9,115 nucleotides of DNA from JBAYHA01 sp964605975. GTDB taxonomy: Bacteria; Patescibacteriota; Patescibacteriia; UBA11705; JABHMO01. Positions 1-5,458 of the stretch are shown in pieces. Location: the NCBI GenBank assembly GCA_964605975.1, contig CAZSER010000029.1, positions 1 through 9,115 of the forward strand. The letters run 5' to 3'. The notes beneath the pieces are model-generated. The model ran no database searches. It saw only the letters and a list, made by a program, of their open reading frames with translations, and was not told the origin of the DNA. Position 1 is the stretch's first letter. The number at the start of each line of letters is the position of its first letter. Made by a program: the position numbers and the translations under genes.

Positions 1-401
1 TTACTATTTTGGGATTGGTTCTTTTGACTATTGGTTCAATTGGTTTTTTAAATATGGCATTAAAAACATTTTTATTTACGAAGGCGGATGAACAAGTTCG
101 GTTGAATTGGGAAATGCCAACAATGGCGCCTTGTTATTTATCAGAAAAATATAAGGGGATGGAAGTTGATGATAGTAATCAGGTTGTCTTGAAGTTAACG
201 GAAGAACAGGCAAGTGAAATAAAAATGTTATTGGAAAATTCCGAAAATTATGAAAAAAAGAGATCAGGAGTTGATCCTGTGTCGGCAAATAATCATCGCG
301 ATGCGGCTCGTAATTTAGCGTTAATGATTATTGGATTCCCTTTGTATTTATATCATTGGTTGATTATTAAAAAGGAAATAAAAGAGAAGAAAAAAAATTA
401 A
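1..401 (+). CDS. Small two-helix membrane protein, 5' end cut off by the window
   Basis: The reading frame (codons from base 3) is open to the left edge, so the true start lies outside the window; a TTG at base 9 could be read as a start but sits inside a hydrophobic helix and is unlikely. The visible part begins with a transmembrane segment (ILGLVLLTIGSIGFLNMAL), followed by the polar stretch KTFLFTKADEQ, a region of about 65 hydrophilic residues, and a second hydrophobic segment (LALMIIGFPLYLYHWLII), ending in a lysine-rich tail (KKEIKEKKKN). The proline and aromatics in helix two and the basic tail are seen in small, uncharacterised membrane proteins of Patescibacteria, some annotated as DUF5671-like; I recall this only as a resemblance. 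No enzyme motif is visible. The gene ends just before a palindromic terminator. Function unknown; membrane location is well supported. Confidence 0.7.
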   Translation, partial: TILGLVLLTIGSIGFLNMALKTFLFTKADEQVRLNWEMPTMAPCYLSEKYKGMEVDDSNQVVLKLTEEQASEIKMLLENSENYEKKRSGVDPVSANNHRDAARNLALMIIGFPLYLYHWLIIKKEIKEKKKN

Positions 402-405
402 AAGA

Positions 406-435
406 AAAAAACCGCTTTAATTAAAGCGGTTTTTT
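406..435. terminator. Palindromic bidirectional terminator
   Basis: A perfect 30-bp palindrome has the core ACCGCTTTAA / TTAAAGCGGT, with A-runs on the left and T-runs on the right. Read from either strand it gives a GC-containing stem followed by a U-tract. It lies between the stop codons of two convergent genes (ending at 401 and 441), so it most likely terminates both. Confidence 0.9.
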
Positions 436-440
436 GATTG

Positions 441-935
441 TTAGAAAAGTGCCAAGGCAATGGCCAGTTGATGTTTTATTGCCAGGTCGTTTATTTTTTT
501 TAGCCTCAAGAAAATTTCAAGTCGGTGTTCCGTGGGTAGTAGTTCTAGCTGTTGCAATTCTTGTTCGGAGAATATTGCCGAAGGGGATAGAATCATACTT
601 TTGAATTTGAACAAGCTAAAAATGTGCGAAAAAAAATCAGCATTGATCCAGTCCATTCTTTTTGGATAACTGAAAAGAGAAAAGACATTTTTAAAAGACT
701 GCTTTTTGTCAATAAAAATTTGCAAACAAAGTTCTCGACATTGATCGTCGAGGTAGGTCAAACAAACAATAGGCCTAGCTTTTAATGAGCTACCAGCTTT
801 TTTGATAATATTATCATCAAAGAGAACTGGTGGAAGATTTTTCCCATCTACCCAATCAGAAAAAAGTTCTAGCCAGTTGTAGGGAGCAATGATTCCCAAG
901 TCGGGAGATTTAATTGATTCATGAACTTTATGCAT
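441..935 (-). CDS. Hypothetical protein, 164 residues
   Basis: I do not recognise this protein. It is a complete ORF from ATG (933-935) to TAA (441-443). The start is well supported: a GGAGG Shine-Dalgarno sequence lies 7 nt upstream and a good promoter lies just beyond. The sequence has no signal peptide or transmembrane segment and looks like a mixed alpha/beta cytosolic protein. The N-terminal third includes NWLELFSDWVDGKNLPP and the middle contains CLTYLDDQCRELCLQIFID, with three cysteines in 14 residues. The C-terminal third is rich in Leu, Glu and Lys (FSEQELQQLELLPTEHRLEIFLRLKKIND) and probably helical. The cysteine spacing does not match a metal site I know. It converges with the membrane-protein gene and is divergent from the glycosylase gene. 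It is the only gene here with a strong Shine-Dalgarno sequence. Confidence 0.75.
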   Translation of the reverse strand: MHKVHESIKSPDLGIIAPYNWLELFSDWVDGKNLPPVLFDDNIIKKAGSSLKARPIVCLTYLDDQCRELCLQIFIDKKQSFKNVFSLFSYPKRMDWINADFFSHIFSLFKFKSMILSPSAIFSEQELQQLELLPTEHRLEIFLRLKKINDLAIKHQLAIALALF

Positions 936-941
936 TTCCGA

Positions 942-948
942 ACCTCCA
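942..948 (-). promoter_or_regulatory. Shine-Dalgarno site of the 164-residue hypothetical gene
   Basis: On the minus strand the sequence reads TGGAGGT, with the GGAGG core at 943-947 and 7 nt to the ATG at 935. It fixes the start of the gene and is the only canonical Shine-Dalgarno sequence I find in front of a start codon in this window. Confidence 0.85.
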
Positions 949-965
949 TAGGTTATGGTGATTAA

Positions 966-994
966 AATTTACAAAAAAAGAATAAAAATGTCAA
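966..994 (-). promoter_or_regulatory. Sigma-70-type promoter for the 164-residue hypothetical gene
   Basis: On the minus strand there is a perfect -35 box TTGACA (989-994), a 17-nt spacer and a -10 box TAAATT (966-971, four of six matches to TATAAT). Predicted transcription start is around 958-960, giving a leader of about 24 nt that contains the Shine-Dalgarno site. The promoter is back-to-back with the glycosylase promoter. Confidence 0.7.
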
Positions 995-1008
995 ATTTAT
1001 TTCAAATT

Positions 1009-1037
1009 TAGACAATTTTAAAGTCATCTGCTATAAT
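1009..1037 (+). promoter_or_regulatory. Extended -10 promoter for the glycosylase/methyltransferase pair
   Basis: A -35 box TAGACA (1009-1014, five of six), a 17-nt spacer and a perfect -10 box TATAAT (1032-1037) are preceded by an extended -10 TG at 1029-1030. The predicted start near 1044 leaves a leader of only about 17 nt, without a Shine-Dalgarno sequence, before the ATG at 1061. Confidence 0.8.
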
Positions 1038-1060
1038 AAAATAGATTTTTGTAATTGCTT

Positions 1061-1702
1061 ATGAAAAAGGAGAATAAAAGGAAATTACATTTAATTTTAA
1101 GAAAAATAGAAAAAGAAAATTTGGAAGTTTTAGCTCAATGGTATTTATGGTTAAAAAATAATAAAAGTCTACAAGATCGAGAGGAAATTATTATAGGTTC
1201 TATTTTAACGCAAAACAGTTCTTGGAAAAATGTGGAAAAAGCTATTGATAATTTGCGTCGAGAAAGATTTTTACAATTAAATAAAATTGCTAGATGTTCT
1301 CTTTCCGATTTTGAAAATTTGAAAAAATTGATTAAGCCAGCAGGTTTTTTTAATCAAAAAGCACAATATCTGAAAAATATCTCTATTTTTTTTAAACAAA
1401 ATGGTGGAGTGTCAAAATTTTTACAGAGAACAGATATTTTATTTTTACGAAAGGAACTTTTGGCAATTAAAGGAGTTGGTAGAGAAACGGCTGATACTAT
1501 TTTGAACTATGCTTTGGATAAACCATTTTTTGTTATTGATTCTTATACGAAAAAATTTTTAAAAAAAGAGCAAATAATTTTTTCTGATGATTATGAAAAG
1601 TTAAGGGAATTTTTTGAGGAAGTTTTAGAAAAAGATTTTCTGCTTTATCAAAAAGTTCATGCGATAATTGTTCAAAAAGGAAAAAATAAAAATAATGATT
1701 AA
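1061..1702 (+). CDS. HhH-GPD DNA glycosylase, endonuclease III-related (COG2231/MagIII type)
   Basis: This is a base-excision repair glycosylase of the helix-hairpin-helix GPD superfamily, 213 residues from the ATG at 1061. An in-frame TTG at 1055 would add two residues but is a poorer start. LTQNSSWKNVEKAIDNL (residues 49-65) is characteristic of the endonuclease III-related group that includes Helicobacter pylori MagIII (3-methyladenine glycosylase). The hairpin motif KGVGRETAD is at 137-145 and the expected catalytic Asp is D160 in FVIDSYTKK. At the position of the E. coli Nth lyase lysine (GRKTA) this protein has Glu142, so it is probably a monofunctional glycosylase without beta-lyase activity. 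The chain stops at VQKGKNKNND, where many COG2231 members carry a Cys cluster for 4Fe-4S; no such cysteines are present. It is followed after 6 nt by the methyltransferase gene, so the two are probably co-transcribed. The substrate (an alkylated purine) is inference. Confidence 0.88.
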   Translation: MKKENKRKLHLILRKIEKENLEVLAQWYLWLKNNKSLQDREEIIIGSILTQNSSWKNVEKAIDNLRRERFLQLNKIARCSLSDFENLKKLIKPAGFFNQKAQYLKNISIFFKQNGGVSKFLQRTDILFLRKELLAIKGVGRETADTILNYALDKPFFVIDSYTKKFLKKEQIIFSDDYEKLREFFEEVLEKDFLLYQKVHAIIVQKGKNKNND

Positions 1703-1708
1703 AAAAAT

Positions 1709-2971
1709 ATGCAATTAAAAATAGAAAAGTTGGTTTATGGTGGAAAAGCCTTAGCTCGTCAAGATGGTAAAGTTTATTTTGTTGAAGGCGCTTTGCCGGG
1801 AGAGATTGTTGAGGTTGAGATTGTCAAAGAAAATAAAGGTTTTGCGGAAGCCAAGGTTTTAAAATTAATAGAAAGTTCCACTTTTCGGTTGGAGCCACGA
1901 GAACATCATTACGAAAGTTGTAGTCCTTGGCAAATTTTAAATTTTGCAAAAGAGAATGAAATTAAGAAGGAAATAATCAGGGAAACTTTTCAACGGTTTG
2001 CCAAAATTGAATTGCCGGAATTTACAATTGTTTATGATGAGCGTGATTTTAATTATCGTAATAAAATAGAGTTTTCTTTTCTGTTAATCGGAGAGAAATT
2101 GCAATATGCCGTTTTTAAGCCAAATAGTAACGATTTAGTTCCGATTCATGGTTGTGAGTTGGCCGATTTCCATATTAATCGTTGTGCAAAACAGTTTTTG
2201 GATTTTTTGGATAGATTGTTGGTAGAAAAAAGTATTTTTAAAAAAGTTATTTTTAGAACTAATTTAGCAGGAGATATTTTAGCATTACTAACAGTAAAGT
2301 CTGTCAAAGGTTTAGAAAATATAATTATGCCCGACTTTTTGCATGGTTGGCAAATTTTTGAAGATAATGGATTTAATTCGGAAAAAGTTTTTTCTTTTGG
2401 TTCTGAAGTTTTGGTCGAAAAAATTGAAAACACGGAACTGGTTTATGGTGGGGGAGCTTTTTTCCAGATTAATGTTCCAGTTTTCTTTCAAGCGGTAAAA
2501 GATATTGGAGATTATTTACGACCGATTGATGAAGTTTTGGATTTTTATTCCGGTGTCGGAGCGATTTCTTTACCAATAGCCGAAAAATTTAAAAAGGCAG
2601 AGTTGATAGAGTTAAATGAAGAAGCAGTTAATTTTGCCAAAATAAATATTGCAAAAAACAAGATAAAAAATTGTTCGGTCAAGAAGGTTTCTGCTGAATC
2701 GGCAATTAAGTTGATTGATTCTAAAAAGGTTTTATTAGTTGACCCACCTCGTCAAGGATTGGACGAGAAGATAACAAAAGAAATTCTAAAAAAAGTTCCT
2801 CCCAAAATAATTTACTTGTCGTGTGATCAGGCAACACAGGCGAGAGATTTTAATTTATTGAAAAATTTTTATGAAATAAAGTTCTTTAAGTTGTATAATT
2901 TTTTTCCGCACACGCCACATGTAGAAAGTTTGTTGGTTTTATATCGAAAAAAAGAACAAAATAACAATTGA
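1709..2971 (+). CDS. TRAM-domain RNA (uracil-5-)-methyltransferase, TrmA/RlmD family
   Basis: This SAM-dependent enzyme methylates C5 of uridine in 23S rRNA or tRNA; the exact target cannot be told from sequence. It has 420 residues, normal for the family. Residues 1 to about 60 form a TRAM RNA-binding domain (IEKLVYGGKALAR, FVEGALPGEIVEVEI). A central RNA-binding part follows (GGGAFFQIN 247-255), then a Rossmann methyltransferase domain with SAM loop DFYSGVGAISLPIA (278-291) and acidic ELNEEA (301-306). DPPRQGL is at 345-351, the catalytic nucleophile is C372 in IYLSCDQATQARD, and the C-terminal base is E406 in HTPHVESLLVL. The usual N-terminal iron-sulfur motif (C-x5-C-x2-C) is not intact: only C71 in ESCSPWQ remains. 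The gene lies 6 nt behind the glycosylase with no Shine-Dalgarno sequence, suggesting translational coupling. Family call is firm; rlmD, rlmC or trmA would be a guess. Confidence 0.92.
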   Translation: MQLKIEKLVYGGKALARQDGKVYFVEGALPGEIVEVEIVKENKGFAEAKVLKLIESSTFRLEPREHHYESCSPWQILNFAKENEIKKEIIRETFQRFAKIELPEFTIVYDERDFNYRNKIEFSFLLIGEKLQYAVFKPNSNDLVPIHGCELADFHINRCAKQFLDFLDRLLVEKSIFKKVIFRTNLAGDILALLTVKSVKGLENIIMPDFLHGWQIFEDNGFNSEKVFSFGSEVLVEKIENTELVYGGGAFFQINVPVFFQAVKDIGDYLRPIDEVLDFYSGVGAISLPIAEKFKKAELIELNEEAVNFAKINIAKNKIKNCSVKKVSAESAIKLIDSKKVLLVDPPRQGLDEKITKEILKKVPPKIIYLSCDQATQARDFNLLKNFYEIKFFKLYNFFPHTPHVESLLVLYRKKEQNNN

Positions 2972-3016
2972 ACAAAACAACAATGGTCTAACGGAAAAAC
3001 AGACTAAAATACTTTA

Positions 3017-3104
3017 TCATTTTGACCGAACCGAATGGAGAAATCTCAAATTAGAAAAAATGTAAAATGTAAACACGAGATCTCTCGACTACGCTCGAGA
3101 TGAC
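3017..3104. repeat. Dispersed inverted-repeat element, copy A
   Basis: The left arm (3017-3047) begins TCATTTTGACCGAACCGAA and ends GGAGAAATCTC. The right arm (3077-3104) begins GAGATCTCTCGACTACGCTC and ends GAGATGAC. The arms are imperfect reverse complements (GTCAT...GAGAAATCTC against GAGATCTC...ATGAC), so single strands can fold into a long hairpin. The AT-rich centre (AAATTAGAAAAAATGTAAAA...) resembles that of copies B and C. The right arm also holds a nested palindrome, CTCGA-n6-TCGAG. Such elements occur between genes in Patescibacteria and some other phyla; their role is unknown. Confidence 0.85.
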
Positions 3105-3118
3105 AAAACAGAAAAAGC

Positions 3119-3132
3119 AGAGAAATCTCAAA
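3119..3132. repeat. Small fragment of the inverted-repeat left arm
   Basis: AGAGAAATCTCAAA matches the inner end of the left arm plus the start of the centre, as in copies A and B, but the outer arm is missing. It sits directly between copies A and B and looks like the remnant of a nested or partly deleted copy. Confidence 0.55.
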
Positions 3133-3138
3133 ACCAAT

Positions 3139-3244
3139 TTGTCATTTCGACTGTAACGGAGAAATCTCAAATTGGGAAAATTGCAAACTGCAAATGGGGG
3201 ATCTCTCCTCTCGTTCACTAATGCTCACTTGGTCGAGATGACAA
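3139..3244. repeat. Dispersed inverted-repeat element, copy B
   Basis: The left arm (3139-3168) starts TTGTCATTTCGACTGTAACG and ends GAGAAATCTC. The AT-rich centre contains AAATTGGGAAAATTGCAAAC. The right arm (3200-3244) runs GATCTCTCCTCTCGTTCACT through ATGCTCACTTGGTCGAGATGA to CAA. The outer ends TTGTC and GACAA are exact complements. The arm differs from copy A by an inserted block (CTCGTTCACTAATGCTCACT) shared with copy C: 35 of 37 positions match between 3200-3236 and 9079-9115. The family is therefore modular. Confidence 0.85.
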
Positions 3245-3254
3245 GGAATAAAAA

Positions 3255-3286
3255 GGCAGTCAGGCGCGTTGCTTAGTCGAGATGAG
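3255..3286. repeat. Right-arm fragment of the inverted-repeat family
   Basis: GGCAGTCAGGCGCGTTGCTT followed by AGTCGAGATGAG resembles an outer right arm (TCGAGATGAC) joined to a different inner block than in copies A and B. No matching left arm lies next to it. The ATG at 3282-3284, which opens a longer in-frame version of truB, is the ATG inside this GAGATGA end. Confidence 0.6.
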
Positions 3287-3356
3287 AAAAAGGGAACAAG
3301 GAGGACAAGAAGAACAAGAAGACGAGAATATAAGCACAAAGGAACAAAAGAATAAT

Positions 3357-3374
3357 ACCAATTTGTCATTTCGA
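3357..3374. repeat. 18-bp exact direct repeat of the copy B left end
   Basis: ACCAATTTGTCATTTCGA here is identical to 3133-3150, the start of copy B and its left flank. After it the sequences diverge. It is a solo left-arm end just upstream of truB and contains TTGTCA, which may serve as a -35 box. Confidence 0.8.
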
Positions 3375-3391
3375 GTTTTTTTATTTTTAAT
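3363..3391 (+). promoter_or_regulatory. Possible truB promoter using a repeat-derived -35 box
   Basis: TTGTCA (3363-3368, five of six) is followed after 17 nt by TTTAAT (3386-3391, five of six). An alternative -10 is TAATAT at 3388. The predicted start near 3398 would leave only a handful of bases before the ATG at 3405. In an AT-rich region such matches arise easily, so this is tentative. Confidence 0.35.
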
Positions 3392-3404
3392 ATTAATTGT
3401 TTTT

Positions 3405-4058
3405 ATGAATTTATCGGGAATTTTTGCTGTTAATAAGCCCAAAGGTCCATCTTCTTTCAAAATGATTTCACAGTTAAGAAAGTTAACTGGGGAAAAAAGA
3501 ATTGGTCATGCGGGGACATTGGATCCTCTAGCCAGTGGAGTTTTAGTTGTTGCCGTGGGAAGAGAATTTACCAAAAAAATAAATGAATTTGTCAAAAAAG
3601 AAAAGGAGTATTTAGCAACTATAAAATTTGGTTTTACTAGTATAACTGACGATGAGGAGGGAGAAAAAATCGCATATGAGTTCTCGAGAGATATTCCTAC
3701 TCTGGAGGATTTAAGAAGTTCAGTAGAAGATTTTATTGGGAAGATAGAACAAGTTCCGCCTGTATATAGTGCTATTAAAATAAATGGACAAAAGGCTTAT
3801 GATTTGGCTAGGAAAAACAAAGTCCCCGAAATGAAATTGCGATCAGTTTTTATTAAAAATATCATAGTAGAAAAGTATGACTGGCCGATTGCCGTTTTGA
3901 AAGTCACTTGTGGGCCGGGAGTTTATATTCGATCTTTGGCGAAGGATTTGGGTGAAAAATTAGGAGTTGGTGGTTATTTGGCTGATTTAGTCCGAACTCG
4001 AGTTGGCGATTTTGTAATAAATGATGCTGTTGATCTAGAAAAATATTTTGTTAAATAA
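3405..4058 (+). CDS. truB: tRNA pseudouridine(55) synthase TruB, catalytic domain only
   Basis: TruB isomerises U55 in the T-loop of tRNAs. The start at 3405 (MNLSGIFAVNKPKGPSSF) matches where the family begins; an in-frame ATG at 3282 would add 41 residues encoded by repeat and purine-rich sequence with no homology expected. From 3405 the protein has 217 residues. Motifs are KRIGHAGTLDPLASGVL (31-47) with catalytic Asp D40, VPPVYSAIKINGQKAYDLAR (117-136), the CGPGVYIRSLAKDLGEKLG segment (169-187) and LVRTRVGDF (195-203). E. coli TruB has about 314 residues; here the C-terminal PUA-like RNA-binding domain is missing and the chain ends shortly after the catalytic fold (LEKYFVK). That looks like natural streamlining, since a stop and terminator follow directly. 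It lacks a Shine-Dalgarno sequence and converges with uvrC. Confidence 0.93.
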   Translation: MNLSGIFAVNKPKGPSSFKMISQLRKLTGEKRIGHAGTLDPLASGVLVVAVGREFTKKINEFVKKEKEYLATIKFGFTSITDDEEGEKIAYEFSRDIPTLEDLRSSVEDFIGKIEQVPPVYSAIKINGQKAYDLARKNKVPEMKLRSVFIKNIIVEKYDWPIAVLKVTCGPGVYIRSLAKDLGEKLGVGGYLADLVRTRVGDFVINDAVDLEKYFVK

Positions 4059-4059
4059 A

Positions 4060-4087
4060 AAAAGAACTTCAACATTGAAGTTCTTTT
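4060..4087. terminator. Bidirectional hairpin terminator between truB and uvrC
   Basis: Arms AAAAGAACTTCAA (4060-4072) and TTGAAGTTCTTTT (4075-4087) are exact complements around a 2-nt centre, giving a stem with a T-tract on either strand. It starts 2 nt after the truB stop and lies 15 nt beyond the uvrC stop, so it can end both convergent transcripts. Confidence 0.85.
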
Positions 4088-4102
4088 AAAAATAATTTAA
4101 AA

Positions 4103-5356
4103 TCAAAACTTTATTTTTCTGGTTTGTTTTTGAAAGGTTATTGCAAATCGATGGGCTTCATCTCGAACGGAAATAATCGTTTTTTTGTTTTCTTTTATCC
4201 ACGCTTTTAATCCTTCATCGGTAGTAAAAAAGTTTTCATTTTTTCTACTTGGTCCTTTGGCGATAGAAATAACTGGGATTTTGATAGAGAGATTTTTTAA
4301 AATTTTACTAATGCAATTAATTTGCGGTTTTCCTCCGTCAATCAAGAAGAGATCGGGAAGTGGCCAATCTTTTTTTAATCGTCTAGAAAAAACTTCTTTT
4401 AAACAAGCGATGTCATTTTGTTTTGGTACGGATTTTATTTTAAATTTGCGATATTTTTTTTTGTCGGGATGACCGTTTTGGAAAAAAACCATTGCGCCAA
4501 CTAAACCTGAATTGCCGAAATTAGAGATGTCATAGCCTTCGATGGTCTTTATTTTTGATGGAGCGAAATTTTCTATTTCAAAAAATGATTTATTAAGTAA
4601 GGTTAAGTCTTGAATTTTTTGCAAATGGAAAAGTTGGTTCCTCCAAATTTTAGCTTCTTCGAATTCATTTTTGGAGGCCGATTGGTTCATGTTTTTTTCA
4701 AAAATCTTCAAAACTGATTTTTTTTTGCCAGACAAAAATTGTAAAAGTGGTTTAATAACTTTTTGTTGATAATCTTTTACTGAAATAGCTCCTTCACAAA
4801 CTCCGAAACATTGTTCGATTTGACGATAGAAGCAGGCTTTGCCACTATTTGGTTCGCAGGTGCGATAGTTGAATATTTGACGCAGAATTTTTAAAATAGC
4901 TCGATTATTTAGTCCCGGAAAAGGACCGAATATCTGAATGAATTTTGTTTTCAGATCAACTTTTTTTTCTAATTCTCGTAAGTCGTGTTCTCGAACTGTT
5001 TTGATTGTCGGGTATTCTTCTTTGGTAATTACTAAATAGTTCCAGCTTTTGTCATCTTTGCCGAGAACATTATAGAGTGGTTGGTGTTTTTTTATTAAGG
5101 AAGCTTCCAAAATGATAGCTTCTAAAATTGAGTCAGTTATTTGGTAATCAATTTTTTTTACTTCGGAAATTAAGGTTTCTATTGGTCGATCGGATTTATT
5201 TCTCCCAGAAAAATAACTTTGAACTCGACTTCGTAAAGAGCTGGCTTTACCGACATAAATTAGTTTGTTTTCTTTATTAAAAAAAAGATAAACACCTGGG
5301 TTTTCAGGGAGTTTTATGTTCTTTGAATTATTTGGGGAGATTAAAATCTTGTTCAT
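4103..5356 (-). CDS. uvrC: Excinuclease ABC subunit C, lacking the C-terminal (HhH)2 module
   Basis: UvrC makes the 3' and 5' incisions of nucleotide excision repair after UvrA and UvrB have loaded on damage. The N-terminal GIY-YIG nuclease (about 15-100) shows PGVYLFF (Y23), IYVGKASSLRSRV (R42) and LEASLIKKHQPLYN (E84). Four cysteines, C167, C175, C183 and C187, fit the Fe-S site known in UvrC. A UVR/UvrB-binding segment lies near 226-248 (ASKNEFEEAKIWRNQL). The RNase H-like 5' nuclease follows: GYDISNFGNSGLVGAMVFF with D276, FLIDGGKPQ with D340, and DEAHRFAITFQKQTR with H402. The protein has 417 residues and stops right after that motif, so the tandem helix-hairpin-helix domain of the approximately 600-residue family members is absent. 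The ATG at 5354-5356 fits the family start; a TATAAG (5376-5381, minus strand) could be its -10, but no clear -35 is seen. It is divergent from the 295-residue unknown gene. Confidence 0.95.
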   Translation of the reverse strand: MNKILISPNNSKNIKLPENPGVYLFFNKENKLIYVGKASSLRSRVQSYFSGRNKSDRPIETLISEVKKIDYQITDSILEAIILEASLIKKHQPLYNVLGKDDKSWNYLVITKEEYPTIKTVREHDLRELEKKVDLKTKFIQIFGPFPGLNNRAILKILRQIFNYRTCEPNSGKACFYRQIEQCFGVCEGAISVKDYQQKVIKPLLQFLSGKKKSVLKIFEKNMNQSASKNEFEEAKIWRNQLFHLQKIQDLTLLNKSFFEIENFAPSKIKTIEGYDISNFGNSGLVGAMVFFQNGHPDKKKYRKFKIKSVPKQNDIACLKEVFSRRLKKDWPLPDLFLIDGGKPQINCISKILKNLSIKIPVISIAKGPSRKNENFFTTDEGLKAWIKENKKTIISVRDEAHRFAITFQKQTRKIKF

Positions 5357-5409
5357 TTTTTTAAATTACCATATTCTTATAATTAAGTAAAATAAGCATT
5401 TAGGATCTT

Positions 5410-5439
5410 TTGATTTTTTGATATTAGAAATGGTATAAT
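5410..5439 (+). promoter_or_regulatory. Extended -10 promoter for the 295-residue unknown gene
   Basis: A -35 box TTGATT (5410-5415, four of six), an 18-nt spacer and a perfect TATAAT (5434-5439) are preceded by an extended -10 TG (5431-5432). The predicted start near 5446 leaves a leader of about 13 nt with no Shine-Dalgarno sequence before the ATG at 5459. Confidence 0.75.
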
Positions 5440-5458
5440 TAAATAAATTATAATTGTT

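Larger units (their letters stand above)
2972..3404. other. Gene-free, repeat-rich intergenic region before truB
   Basis: These 433 bases between the methyltransferase stop and the likely truB start hold no credible gene. In order they contain a short A-rich stretch, inverted-repeat copy A (3017-3104), a small repeat fragment (3119-3132), copy B (3139-3244), a right-arm fragment (3255-3286), a purine-rich GGA/CAAGA-type tract (about 3286-3352), and a left-arm fragment (3357-3374). The open frames here on both strands cross the repeats and show no family motif. Confidence 0.8.

Noticed and set aside
2969..2971. TGA recoding (code 4 or 25) as in Gracilibacteria or Absconditabacteria
   Set aside because: The methyltransferase and uvrC both end at TGA where the family is expected to end, and no TGA is needed inside any conserved protein here.
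3017..3286. CRISPR array
   Set aside because: The repeats are inverted, irregularly spaced and variable, with no uniform spacers and no cas genes.
3282..3404. A longer truB start at the ATG at 3282
   Set aside because: The ATG is part of a repeat end and the encoded stretch is low-complexity plus a hydrophobic T-rich stretch; the family start fits 3405.
3142..3460. Minus-strand ORFs across the repeat region before truB
   Set aside because: They read through inverted repeats, the purine tract and the truB 5' end, with no start signals or protein motif.
5376..5404. A complete uvrC promoter
   Set aside because: TATAAG is present on the minus strand but no acceptable -35 box or extended -10 accompanies it, so it is not listed as a feature.
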